Shown here: one piece after another, positions 25,142 through 33,462 of the stretch
Layout: every line of letters begins with the position of its first letter
How positions within the stretch are numbered: position 1 is the first letter of the stretch
Source of the DNA: Minisyncoccota bacterium
GTDB lineage: Bacteria; Patescibacteriota; Microgenomatia; UBA1400; PJMF01
Reading direction: 5' to 3'
NCBI GenBank assembly: GCA_029881675.1
Contig: JAOUMD010000009.1
Location: 1 to 38,400 of the forward strand
DNA: 38,400 bases
Position numbers and translations under genes: made by a program
Notes under the pieces: generated by a model
Databases searched by the model: none
What the model was told of the DNA's origin: nothing
The model's input: only the letters and a program-made list of their open reading frames with translations

Positions 25142-26464
25142 TTATTCTCCTATTCTCTCTATCTTAGCACCCATTGATCTGAGTCTTCCATCTAAGTTTT
25201 CATATCCTCGATCAACATGTTCAATTCCTTCAATAGTACTGACTCCATTGGCTGTCATGGCCGCCATAATTAATGTAGCTCCATGCCTTAAATCTTTAAC
25301 CCAAAACTCACCTGGTTTAAGCTCAGCTTTACCATAAATTCTAATGGCATGCTTATTACTTGAATCATCATTTTCTAAATCAAAATTATATACTTTTTCT
25401 GGATGAGCCACTTCAGGATTATATTTTTCAATTTTCACACCCATTTTTACTAATTCATCAACATATTGAAAACGATTTGCCATGATTGTTTCATGAATCA
25501 CACTAACTCCTTCACATTGAGTCATTAAAGTTGCCCAGAGTGGTTGCCAATCTGTCATAAATCCAGGCTCAATTTCTGTAGTTACATCAGTTGCCCTCAA
25601 AGGTCCTTTATAGAAAAATCTAATTCCATAATCACCAATTTCATAACCAGCCCCAATCTCGTCAAGCTTTTCTAAAAATGAAGTTAAGTGATCATGACGG
25701 GCATTCTCAATAATAACATCGCCTTTTGTACAAATAGCTGCACAAGCATAACTTACAGTCTCATTACGATCAGGAATAATTTTATGAATCGCACCAGTCA
25801 TCTCCTTTACACCTGTAATTTCAATGACACGATGTGCTCTGCGTCTAATATTCGCGCCCATCTTATTTAGATAATCAATTAGATCATCTATCTCTGGTTC
25901 TAAAGCTGCATTCTCTAAAATAGTAGTTCCTTTTGCTAAGGCTGCTGCCATAATTAAAGTTTCAGTACCTGTATGAGAATTTTTCTTAAATTTATAAGTA
26001 GTTCCTACCAATTCTTTTGCTTCAGCTTTATACATCCCATCTTCAAACCAGACTTTAGCTCCAAGTGCTCTCAGACCATTAAAATGTCTATCCAATGGTC
26101 TCTTGCCAATCTTATCTCCTCCGGGAGCAGGCACTTCTGCTTTACCAAATTTATGTAAAAGTACTGGGATAAACATTGTCGAAAATCTCCCTTGTTCTCC
26201 ATGTTCTCTATCAATTTTATGATCTTTGATTGTACTAGGGTCGATTGAAATTGCTCTTTCACCATCTTTGTTAACTTGACAGCCTAAATATTCAATAATC
26301 TTTGAAACTAATTCAACATCACTAATTCTAGAAAAATTTAAAAGTCTTGATTCTGAATTACCTAAAAGAGCAGCAATCATCAACTTATATGATGCGTTTT
26401 TTGCTCCACCAACTCTTACTGAACCATGAAGAGGAGTCCCCCCTGTAATGACAAATTTCGACAT
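25142..26464 (-). CDS. murA: UDP-GlcNAc 1-carboxyvinyltransferase MurA (Cys-to-Asp active site)
   Basis: 440 residues, typical EPSP-synthase-like fold with GGAKNASYKLMIAALL at the start (the K-N pair that binds substrate). The active-site loop reads PGGDKIGKRPLDRH (114-127), where most MurA proteins have GGCxIGxRPxDxH. Asp117 thus replaces the catalytic Cys targeted by fosfomycin. The same change is known in mycobacteria, Chlamydia and Borrelia, and makes the enzyme naturally insensitive to the drug. It adds enolpyruvate to UDP-GlcNAc, the first committed step. One base separates it from murB. Confidence 0.95.
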   Translation of the reverse strand: MSKFVITGGTPLHGSVRVGGAKNASYKLMIAALLGNSESRLLNFSRISDVELVSKIIEYLGCQVNKDGERAISIDPSTIKDHKIDREHGEQGRFSTMFIPVLLHKFGKAEVPAPGGDKIGKRPLDRHFNGLRALGAKVWFEDGMYKAEAKELVGTTYKFKKNSHTGTETLIMAAALAKGTTILENAALEPEIDDLIDYLNKMGANIRRRAHRVIEITGVKEMTGAIHKIIPDRNETVSYACAAICTKGDVIIENARHDHLTSFLEKLDEIGAGYEIGDYGIRFFYKGPLRATDVTTEIEPGFMTDWQPLWATLMTQCEGVSVIHETIMANRFQYVDELVKMGVKIEKYNPEVAHPEKVYNFDLENDDSSNKHAIRIYGKAELKPGEFWVKDLRHGATLIMAAMTANGVSTIEGIEHVDRGYENLDGRLRSMGAKIERIGE

Positions 26465-26465
26465 A

Positions 26466-27572
26466 TTATGACACTATACCCTCAAGTTCTGATTTATCAA
26501 ATCCCAAAAAGAAAATTTCTGGAACAATGACTAAACCAGTCTTAAGCTTGGCTTCCTTGATAATTGTTTTTATTACATTTAAATAATCTTCTGCAGTAGC
26601 CTGTCCTTTATTTTCAATAAAAGCACAGTGATACTCAGAAACAGTTGCTTCTCCAATCTTAAATCCCTTCATACCTAAAACATGTTCAACAATATATCCA
26701 ACACTAGTGGTTGGATAACCCAATTTTTCTTTTTCTTCGTTTGAAATATTTTTAAAGGTACAACCTAAGGAATTAGAAGGTTGGATACTCTTTCTTTTGC
26801 TCCACTCTTTAACAACGTACTTCGCTTTATCAGTATCACCCTTAAACAGATTAAACTTTGCACTAAGAATTGTTTCATTAGAATGATGAAAACGAGACTG
26901 ATCATAGCCAAGGTTAATCTCATCTTTACTTAACTCTCTGACTTCACCATTTTCATCCATGACAGTGACTGATTCAATCACTTCACTAAGGAAATGTGTT
27001 CCACCATGAATATTGTTATATACTGCTCCTCCAATTGTAGAAGGGATACGTGCATACCATTGAAGGCCAGTAATCCCTTGATTTATTAACATAACAATTG
27101 CTTGATTAAGAGAAACTCCAGCATCAATCTCAACTAAGACTCTATCTTTATCTGTCTCGTCATAATTAAGATCTTTAAAATCATATTTGAAAGTTCCCAT
27201 ACTAGAATCTGCATTCCAACGGGACTCAATCTCACTTGCTTGTTCATTATCTAATTTAGTTAAATTAGCTTCACCTTTATCAGGATTATTATCATCTAAG
27301 ACTTTAATCTCGCCAGCAACATTTCTAATCACTAATCCCTTAACTCCCTTGTCTGAAATTAAAATATTAGCTCCCCAACCAATCATAGTTAGAGGAAGTT
27401 TGTTTTTCTTGACAAAAGAAAGTAGTTTAATTAGCTTATCTTGGTCTTTAGCCTCATAGAAAGCCTCAGCAGGACCACCAATTTTGACGGTCGTATATGG
27501 AGCTAACAAATGATTTTCTTTGAAGTTATATTCAGGGAACTCATTTTGTAGCTGAGTTAAAAGTTCTGACAT
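26466..27572 (-). CDS. murB: UDP-N-acetylenolpyruvoylglucosamine reductase MurB
   Basis: 368 residues. The FAD-binding domain has APYTTVKIGGPAEAF and GWGANILISDKGVKGLVI; the substrate part has IPSTIGGAVYNN. Reduces the enolpyruvyl product of MurA to UDP-MurNAc with NADPH. Two oddities: an insertion of about 55 polar residues (about 91-145) after the GLVIRN strand, and SLGCTFKN (Cys271) where most MurB proteins have the GS-x-FKNP serine that donates a proton. Cys could still serve that role, but this is untested. No Shine-Dalgarno sequence is evident, which fits translational coupling to murC 4 nt upstream. Confidence 0.93.
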   Translation of the reverse strand: MSELLTQLQNEFPEYNFKENHLLAPYTTVKIGGPAEAFYEAKDQDKLIKLLSFVKKNKLPLTMIGWGANILISDKGVKGLVIRNVAGEIKVLDDNNPDKGEANLTKLDNEQASEIESRWNADSSMGTFKYDFKDLNYDETDKDRVLVEIDAGVSLNQAIVMLINQGITGLQWYARIPSTIGGAVYNNIHGGTHFLSEVIESVTVMDENGEVRELSKDEINLGYDQSRFHHSNETILSAKFNLFKGDTDKAKYVVKEWSKRKSIQPSNSLGCTFKNISNEEKEKLGYPTTSVGYIVEHVLGMKGFKIGEATVSEYHCAFIENKGQATAEDYLNVIKTIIKEAKLKTGLVIVPEIFFLGFDKSELEGIVS

Positions 27573-27576
27573 ATAT

Positions 27577-28992
27577 TTATTCTACAAGATCATGGACTTG
27601 GTAGATATCACCAGCTCCGATGGTAAGGACTACGTCTCCTGGTTCTAATTCTTGATTAAAATAATTTGACAAATTATGAATAGTTCCTAAATTTTGTGCT
27701 TTAATATTTGCATTAATTTTATTTATCTCTGCACAAAGTAAATCACTTGAAACACTATCATCAAATGGCTCTCTAGCAGAAGCAAAGATATCTATCATTA
27801 CTAGCTTATCTGCTTCATCGAAGCTTTTGATAAAGTCACCAAAAAGTTGTTTAGTTCTAGAATAAGTATGTGATTGAAAAGCAATTATCTTGCGACTATT
27901 TGGATACCATTCACTAAATGCCTTAATCACTTTTTTAATTTCATGAGGATGGTGAGCATAATCGTCATAGTATTTAACTCCATTTTTCTCCCCGATGAAT
28001 TCAAAACGACGCATAGTTGAATTAAAAGATTCTAAAGCAGTTAAAACTTCATTAATTTCTAGACCTGCTTCCAGACAAGCTAAAATAGCAGCCATAGCGT
28101 TATAGACATTATAAATACCTGGCACAACAAGTTTTAATAAATAATCATTACCTTGATATAGTAGCTTTGCTCCAACTGATCCTTCGACTGCATGATACTC
28201 AACAAGTCTTAAATCAGCTTCCTGTTTTTTGCCAAAGGTAAACTTTCTAACTGAGACTCCCTCAGCGAGTTCAACAAGGTCATCATCATCAATATTGATA
28301 ATCAATGATCCTTCCTTATTTACAGAATTAAAGAATGTTTTGTAAACACTCTTTGTATGCTCAAAATCACGATAAACATCGGGATGATCAAACTCTAAAT
28401 TTGTACAAATAGTAATAAATGGTCTTAAATAAATGAATCTGGGTGTAATTTCAATACCTTTACTCGGAGCGGATGGATCTACAACATATTCATCTGCCTC
28501 AGCAATAAAATAAGTTGAGTCAGGAAGATAACTTCCAGTTTTACCAAGTCCAGATATATTACCGACTCCAACAGAAAAAGATTGTGGATTGATTTGCTCA
28601 AAGATATGAGAAATCATTGCAGAAGTAGAAGACTTTCCTCCGACACCACAAACAGCGATACCTTTCTTAGTATTAAAAAACTCTCCTAATGCTTCGGCTT
28701 GAGAAAATGTTTGAATACCATTCTGTTCTGCTCTAATAACTAAAGGATTATTCGGACCTTGATGAGCAGCAGTAAAAATCACACAATCAGTTCCCTCTGG
28801 AATATCCATTGAGAAATCGTGATAAATTTCTAATTCTAAATTATCTAAGATTTTTTTTGTCACAAAATCTTCTTTAACATCTACCCCAGTGACAGTCTTA
28901 CCAGCATCTATTAAAAGCTGTGCCATGGAAGTCATCGCCACACCCTTAATTCCCATTAGGAAGAACTTTTGATTTGAAAAGAAATCTTTCAT
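27577..28992 (-). CDS. murC: UDP-N-acetylmuramate-L-alanine ligase MurC
   Basis: 471 residues, full three-domain Mur ligase. The N-terminal Rossmann part (GIKGVAMTSMAQLL) binds UDP-MurNAc. The ATP loop is GVGGKSSTS (116-124), a change from the usual GTHGKTTTT but keeping G-K-S/T. YDDYAHHPHEI and QSHTYSRT are diagnostic of MurC against MurD/E/F. Adds the first amino acid, L-Ala, to UDP-MurNAc. It lies between yvcK and murB with 4-nt gaps on both sides. Confidence 0.94.
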   Translation of the reverse strand: MKDFFSNQKFFLMGIKGVAMTSMAQLLIDAGKTVTGVDVKEDFVTKKILDNLELEIYHDFSMDIPEGTDCVIFTAAHQGPNNPLVIRAEQNGIQTFSQAEALGEFFNTKKGIAVCGVGGKSSTSAMISHIFEQINPQSFSVGVGNISGLGKTGSYLPDSTYFIAEADEYVVDPSAPSKGIEITPRFIYLRPFITICTNLEFDHPDVYRDFEHTKSVYKTFFNSVNKEGSLIINIDDDDLVELAEGVSVRKFTFGKKQEADLRLVEYHAVEGSVGAKLLYQGNDYLLKLVVPGIYNVYNAMAAILACLEAGLEINEVLTALESFNSTMRRFEFIGEKNGVKYYDDYAHHPHEIKKVIKAFSEWYPNSRKIIAFQSHTYSRTKQLFGDFIKSFDEADKLVMIDIFASAREPFDDSVSSDLLCAEINKINANIKAQNLGTIHNLSNYFNQELEPGDVVLTIGAGDIYQVHDLVE

Positions 28993-28996
28993 AAGA

Positions 28997-29989
28997 CTAT
29001 TTACCGATTATTTGAGAAAGTACTTTCTGCAACTTCTTTGAATCATGTCTGAGTAGTTCACGGTGGGTACTGTCTTCATAACCCTTGGTAAAAATTTGGT
29101 TACTAATTATTTTTGCTTTAACAAGTCTTGGATCTTTATTCAAATCATTAATCACAGGATTTTCACCAGACTTTGCATAGTGAGAAAGAATATTTTCTGG
29201 GATTGGCTCACTATTTAAGATAACAAAATCAACTTTTTTACCAATCTTTTCTTCTATCTCTTCTAAATGATCTTTGGCAGTCATATCTTTTGTTTGAGTT
29301 AAACGAGTCATAAGATTCATGATGAAAATTATTTTTGCATTAGTTTGTTTAAATGCACCCTTAATTCCTTCTGGAGCAATGGCCGCCATCAAACTAGCAT
29401 AAAAGTCACCAGGACCTATGATAATATAGTCAGCTTTTGCAATGGCTTTTTTTGCATAGGGATTAATCTCTGCTGCTGGAGTTAAACTAACTGTCTCAAT
29501 TTCTTTTGCATTCTTATTATCATCGAGGATATGTTCTCCAACTGCTTTTGTGCCATCCTTATACTCAATCTGTAAATCAACAACTTGTTCTGTAGCAGGG
29601 ATCACTTCACCTTCTAATCTAAAAACTTGCTCTGCTCTACGAAGAGCTTCACTAGTGCTACCTGTCATATCCTGTAGTGCAGTCAAAATTAAATTGCCTA
29701 GATTATGTCCTTTGAGACCTTCTCCTTTTTCAAAACGGTATAAAAGTAATTTTCTAATCCATTCTTCTCCATCACTCTCAGCTAAAGCTGCTAATGATTG
29801 TCGAAGATCTCCGACAGGTTGAAAACCGAACTCATCTCTAATTCTGCCAGTACTTCCGCCTGAATCAGAAACAGAAATAATGGTACTAATATCAACACCA
29901 AGATGTCTTAAACCAGAAGTGACAGGAGCAACTCCAGTTCCTCCGCCAATAACAACTACTTTTAATTTGTCTAAGTTTGTTTTATTCAT
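28997..29989 (-). CDS. yvcK: YvcK/CofD-like protein (gluconeogenesis/cell-wall factor)
   Basis: 330 residues from the chosen start. The N-terminal nucleotide-binding signature VVVIGGGTG is followed by SVSDSGGSTGRIRDEFG and VGDLRQSLAAL, all diagnostic of YvcK. In Bacillus and mycobacteria YvcK/CuvA binds UDP-sugars and is needed for cell-wall synthesis and gluconeogenic growth; sitting between murE and murC fits that role. The frame runs 40 codons further upstream into murE, but the family begins at this point and AAAGGGC lies about nine bases before this ATG, so the shorter form is preferred. Confidence 0.93.
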   Translation of the reverse strand: MNKTNLDKLKVVVIGGGTGVAPVTSGLRHLGVDISTIISVSDSGGSTGRIRDEFGFQPVGDLRQSLAALAESDGEEWIRKLLLYRFEKGEGLKGHNLGNLILTALQDMTGSTSEALRRAEQVFRLEGEVIPATEQVVDLQIEYKDGTKAVGEHILDDNKNAKEIETVSLTPAAEINPYAKKAIAKADYIIIGPGDFYASLMAAIAPEGIKGAFKQTNAKIIFIMNLMTRLTQTKDMTAKDHLEEIEEKIGKKVDFVILNSEPIPENILSHYAKSGENPVINDLNKDPRLVKAKIISNQIFTKGYEDSTHRELLRHDSKKLQKVLSQIIGK

Positions 29990-30002
29990 TTTTTTATGCC
30001 CT

Positions 30003-31214
30003 TTAGGATAAAATTTTTCTAGCTGCCTCCCGGTCATCCCAAGGAGTTTCAACATTACCATAACACATTGTTTGCTCGTGTCCTTTACCCAAAATAGCAA
30101 CAGTATCACCTCTTTTGGCTAACTTTGTTAATGCAAACTCAATTGCTTTTCCTCTGTCTGGAATAGAAATAATCTTTTGATGACCAGTTTTAAGTTGTTC
30201 TTTCATCTGGCGAATAATAGACCAGACATCTTCTGTTCTTGGGTCCTCTGCAGTAAAAATACAGTAATCAGCCAACCTAGAACCAATCTTTCCCATCATT
30301 GGACGTTTAATTGCATCACGTAAACCTGCTGCGCCATAGACTGCAATTAACTTTGATGGGGATTTGGTTTGAGCTTTTAGGGCAGTTAATGCAGACTCTA
30401 ACCCTTGCGGAGTATGTGCAAAATCAACTACAACTCTAATCCCTTTTTTATTCTTTATTTCTTCCATTCTGCCAGGAATGCCCGTAAAACTAAGTATCCC
30501 ATCCGCAATATCCTGATCACTTACATGAAGAAGTTTTGCAAACTTCATTACAAGTAATGAGTTACTAAAATTAAAGTCTTCTTTAAATCTTTTCTTAATG
30601 GCTCTTCTTATCACTCCAGGAATTTGGTGTTCTTTAGAGTAAGTAAGAATCTTACTTTCACTGACACGGAGATGATCCATCAATGGCTGGTATGAAGCAT
30701 CGTCCTTATTCAAGATAATCTTTTCACTATCTCGTAAGATTAATGCTTTAGCTTCTAAATAGTTCTGATAAGTTAGATGATAATCAAAGTGATCTTGAGA
30801 AATGTTTGTAATACCACTAATAAATGGGAAGATACCCCAAGTGCGATATTGATAAATACCTTGAGAAGTAGTTTCTAAAATAAGATATTGATATCCTTCA
30901 TCAACCAACTTTCTCATTAGTTTTTGGAGTTTGTCTGGAGAAGGAGTTGTAACATGAAAACCAGTATTGATTTTCTCATCACCAATATATGCAGCTACTG
31001 TAGAAATAAGAGCTACTTTCTTACCAGCTGTTCTTAAAACATGGTAAAGCATGGTAGAAGAAGTAGTCTTACCATCAGTGCCAGTAATAGCTATAACATG
31101 TATTTTCCTTGACGGAAAGCCATATTTTATTTCTGCTAATAAGCCTCGATATAATCCTGTTTTAAACAAATGATAATATCTTTTAAATTTGTAGATTAAC
31201 TGTTTAAACCACAT
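30003..31214 (-). CDS. murE: MurE-like UDP-MurNAc-tripeptide ligase lacking the N-terminal domain
   Basis: 403 residues. The ATP loop GTDGKTTSS begins at about residue 45, whereas MurE usually has a ~90-residue substrate-binding domain before it, so the protein is truncated or compact. Further motifs: QDHFDYH, FAHTPQGLE, YGAAGLRDAIKRP and AEDPRTED. The last corresponds to the DNPR motif that, in MurE, selects the third amino acid; Arg is kept, Asn is Asp. A GTG 15 nt upstream is possible, but TATAAT (31221-31226) ends six bases before the ATG at 31214, so that ATG is the likely leaderless start. First gene of the six-gene mur operon. Confidence 0.85.
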   Translation of the reverse strand: MWFKQLIYKFKRYYHLFKTGLYRGLLAEIKYGFPSRKIHVIAITGTDGKTTSSTMLYHVLRTAGKKVALISTVAAYIGDEKINTGFHVTTPSPDKLQKLMRKLVDEGYQYLILETTSQGIYQYRTWGIFPFISGITNISQDHFDYHLTYQNYLEAKALILRDSEKIILNKDDASYQPLMDHLRVSESKILTYSKEHQIPGVIRRAIKKRFKEDFNFSNSLLVMKFAKLLHVSDQDIADGILSFTGIPGRMEEIKNKKGIRVVVDFAHTPQGLESALTALKAQTKSPSKLIAVYGAAGLRDAIKRPMMGKIGSRLADYCIFTAEDPRTEDVWSIIRQMKEQLKTGHQKIISIPDRGKAIEFALTKLAKRGDTVAILGKGHEQTMCYGNVETPWDDREAARKILS

Positions 31215-31220
31215 GACTAC

Positions 31221-31226
31221 ATTATA
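31221..31226 (-). promoter_or_regulatory. -10 box of the mur operon, positioned for leaderless murE
   Basis: Perfect TATAAT on the minus strand, six bases from the murE ATG. The -35 is weak. Confidence 0.6.
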
Positions 31227-31304
31227 CACATTTTATGGCTAAATTACCCCAAAAATGGTATATTCCGTTAAATTTATAGCCCATTTAGGCTAGAAAGGAC
31301 CCTT

Positions 31305-31544
31305 ATGGAAAAAGAAAATATATCTAAATTTGAAGCATTCTTAAGAGATCTTTTTAAAGATTTAGGAAATGCAGCTATTGCAGTAATGAGTATGGGAAGA
31401 TTTAAACCTACAAAGGAAGAAACTCCTAAAGAAAATGACGACTCAGATGATAATGAGCCTGTTATAAGTAGAAAACTACGTCCATCGGATTTCAAACAAG
31501 ATTATGGTGAATTTTTCATTCCACCAGGACATAGACAAGACTAA
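31305..31544 (+). CDS. Small acidic/charged hypothetical protein
   Basis: 79 residues with a good ribosome-binding site (AAAGGA, seven bases before ATG). The N-terminal third is amphipathic (FEAFLRDLFKDLGNAAIAVM), the middle is a Glu/Asp/Lys/Pro-rich linker, and the end reads PSDFKQDYGEFFIPPGHRQD. No membrane segment and no recognised family. An extended -10 (TGG-TATATT, 31259-31264) lies upstream. It stands between the mur operon (divergent) and ssrA. It might be a short adaptor with two docking ends, but that is a guess. Confidence 0.6.
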   Translation: MEKENISKFEAFLRDLFKDLGNAAIAVMSMGRFKPTKEETPKENDDSDDNEPVISRKLRPSDFKQDYGEFFIPPGHRQD

Positions 31545-31563
31545 CAAAATTAGGTAATTTCAA

Positions 31564-31592
31564 TTGCTTTTTATACTTAAAAAGCTTATAAT
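31564..31592 (+). promoter_or_regulatory. ssrA promoter
   Basis: TTGCTT, a 17-bp spacer and a perfect TATAAT, 12 bases before the mature 5' end of tmRNA. One of the cleanest promoters in the window, as expected for an abundant RNA. Confidence 0.8.
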
Positions 31593-31604
31593 AGTAGACC
31601 TCAT

Positions 31605-32028
31605 GGGGATGTATTGATTCGATGTGAGAGCTCTTTACCATTTGCAGATCGTCTTTAGCAGGAAGACGCTAAAAATATGCTAAAAATATAACTGCAGAAA
31701 ATAAAGTTCTCAGTCAAGCAAAGAGTGCTATCCTCGACGTTTCTAACGCCGTTGCTGACACATTCAGAGCTCCAAGTTTCGCAACATTAGCTGCTTAACA
31801 AGGTATCTAAATAGCCCGCTCTCACTGATGGTAACTATTAGGTAACAAAACAGTCGGTGTGACACCTTTAACTCGCATTTTGGTTAAAGTACAAGACTAA
31901 AGAAATGAAGGATAAGATGAGGCTTGTTTTGATCTCCTCTCTTATCTCCTTAAGATCAAGACTATTTCTGTAGATAATGGTAGACGTTCGGCTTACAGAC
32001 ACGGGTTCATTACCCGTCATCTCCACCA
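31605..32028 (+). ncRNA. ssrA: tmRNA (SsrA)
   Basis: 424 nt. The ends form a tRNA-like acceptor: GGGGATG pairs with CATCTCC, then ACCA is encoded. The third pair is G-U, the alanine identity element, and the T-arm is ACGGG-TTCATTA-CCCGT. GATTCGA near the 5' end is the tmRNA signature. A pseudoknot (CGTCTT/AAGACG, with loop TTAGC pairing to GCTAA) lies before the tag. By analogy with E. coli (pseudoknot, A-rich 12-nt spacer, GCA) the resume codon is GCA at 31694. The tag then begins AENKVLSQ and ends FATLAA with a TAA at 31796-31798: 34 residues, long for a tag. It rescues stalled ribosomes with SmpB and marks products for proteolysis. Confidence 0.96.
31668..31689 (+). repeat. 11-bp tandem duplication at the tmRNA pseudoknot/tag boundary
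   Basis: GCTAAAAATAT occurs twice in direct succession. Both copies contain GCTAA, complementary to the loop of pseudoknot 1, so two pairing registers are possible. Confidence 0.85.
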
Positions 32029-32038
32029 TGTGATAATT

Positions 32039-32061
32039 AACTGACTTAGGTCAGTTTTTTT
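32039..32061 (+). terminator. Intrinsic terminator of ssrA
   Basis: AACTGAC, loop TTAG, GTCAGTT, then a T-tract, ten bases after the CCA end of tmRNA. Confidence 0.92.
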
Positions 32062-32203
32062 ATTAGGTTTCATAATAATCAGCAAATAGCAGAAAATTAT
32101 TAAAAAAAGACTTAAATATAGGTCTTATCTCAATATTAGACTATTGCTCCTACTTTCATATTTTGTTACGCTGAAAAATGGTAAAAATTATAAAATCCCG
32201 CTT

Positions 32204-33193
32204 ATGCCTAGTGCAGAAAACCCCTATTATAAGAAAAGTCTTATCTCAGTTGATGACATCAAAGAAAGACAAATGCTTGAGCTACTTTTAGAAGAAGCAA
32301 AGAAGATGGGTATCCATCGGCAAGCCAAAGAGGCATTAGAATATTTAAAGGGACACGGGGTGTCCCTTCTTTTTTATCAGCCAAGTACAAGAACTAATAG
32401 TTCATTTCATCAGGCTGCACAATTTCTAGGAGCAAGTGTCTATAACCCGGGCTCAATGCAATATAGCTCTGTCAGTAAAGGTGAAAACCTACCAGATACA
32501 ATTCGCTCTATTGCTAACACCACTGATGCTTCATTGATTGTATTAAGACATCCAGATGATAATTCTAGTAGGACTGCTGATAAATTTGCAAAGATGGTAA
32601 AACCTGAACCTGTCCCAATTATTAATGCTGGAAGTGGAACCTTAGAACATCCAACTCAAGCTTTATTAGATTTAATGACTATTTATTCTAAGATGCAAAC
32701 AATTGATGAGTTAAAAATAGCCTTAGTCGGTGATCTACTTTATGGAAGAACTGTTAAATCATTAGCAATGCTAATGGCCAGATTAACTACTGGCAATGAA
32801 TTTGCTTTTGTTTCTCCTGATCAACAAAAATTTCCTCAAGAGTATTTAGATAAACTACCAGAAGGTACTTCCTATACCGAAACAGAAGATCTTGATTCAA
32901 TTCTAGACTGGGCTGATGTTGTATATATGACTAGAACTCAAAAAGAATGGTTTGAGGCTCATGGACAAATGGATGAATATGAAAAACTTGCTAGTGCAAT
33001 GCAAATGACCACTGAGAGAGCAGATGAAATGCATGATGGTTCAATTGTTATGCATCCACTACCAAGACAAACAGAATTACGTTATGGAGTAGACTCTGAT
33101 CCTAAGGCTGCATACTTTGAACAAATGCGCTTTGGCTTATGGACTAGAATGGCTTTAATGAAACTTATGCTTGTTGAAGATCCAAGTGCATAG
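32204..33193 (+). CDS. pyrB: Aspartate carbamoyltransferase catalytic chain PyrB
   Basis: 329 residues from the chosen start. Carbamoyl-phosphate site PSTRTNSSF, the mobile-loop SVSKGENLPDT (Lys equivalent to E. coli K84), HPTQALLDL, GDLLYGRTVKSLAM, MTRTQKEWF (the Arg/Gln pair that binds aspartate) and HPLPR. These favour aspartate over ornithine carbamoyltransferase. It makes carbamoyl aspartate in pyrimidine synthesis; no pyrI or other pyr gene is nearby. The frame extends to a TTG at 32144, but the ATG at 32204 lies seven bases after TAAAAT and fits the family N-terminus. The start is therefore chosen there, with moderate certainty. Confidence 0.9.
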   Translation: MPSAENPYYKKSLISVDDIKERQMLELLLEEAKKMGIHRQAKEALEYLKGHGVSLLFYQPSTRTNSSFHQAAQFLGASVYNPGSMQYSSVSKGENLPDTIRSIANTTDASLIVLRHPDDNSSRTADKFAKMVKPEPVPIINAGSGTLEHPTQALLDLMTIYSKMQTIDELKIALVGDLLYGRTVKSLAMLMARLTTGNEFAFVSPDQQKFPQEYLDKLPEGTSYTETEDLDSILDWADVVYMTRTQKEWFEAHGQMDEYEKLASAMQMTTERADEMHDGSIVMHPLPRQTELRYGVDSDPKAAYFEQMRFGLWTRMALMKLMLVEDPSA

Positions 33194-33207
33194 AGCATAA
33201 TGAAGCA

Positions 33208-33462
33208 ATGACTGAAGAAAAAAAGAACTGGTTTATTTATATTATTAAGTGTAATGATAATACTCTTTACACTGGTATCACTAATGATTTAGATAAAAGA
33301 ATTGATAAACATAACACTGGCACAGGAGCAAAATACACAAGAAACAGGACCCCTGTTAAACTTGTCTACTCGGAACCAAGTTCTGATAGATCTAGTGCTA
33401 GCAAAAGAGAGGCTCAAATTAAGGGCCTCTCTCGCTTAAAAAAATTAGAATTAATTAAATAA
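33208..33462 (+). CDS. GIY-YIG domain protein, YhbQ/UPF0213 type
   Basis: 84 residues forming a single GIY-YIG domain: FIYIIKC, then LYTGITNDLDKRIDKHN (GIY-YIG pair and catalytic Arg), GAKYTRNRTPVKLVY and SKREAQIKGLSR with the metal-binding Glu. The fold is that of small nucleases, but the cellular role of this stand-alone family is poorly known. It follows pyrB by 14 nt, and its TAA directly abuts the aspS stop on the other strand. Confidence 0.92.
   Translation: MTEEKKNWFIYIIKCNDNTLYTGITNDLDKRIDKHNTGTGAKYTRNRTPVKLVYSEPSSDRSSASKREAQIKGLSRLKKLELIK

Noticed and set aside
29990-30109. N-terminal extension of yvcK into murE
   Set aside because: YvcK proteins begin just before the VVVIGGGTG motif; the extension lies inside the murE coding sequence and is unlike the family.
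32101-32203. N-terminal extension of pyrB from a TTG at 32144
   Set aside because: The extra 20 residues are not typical of the family and overlap the likely -10 box; kept only as an alternative.
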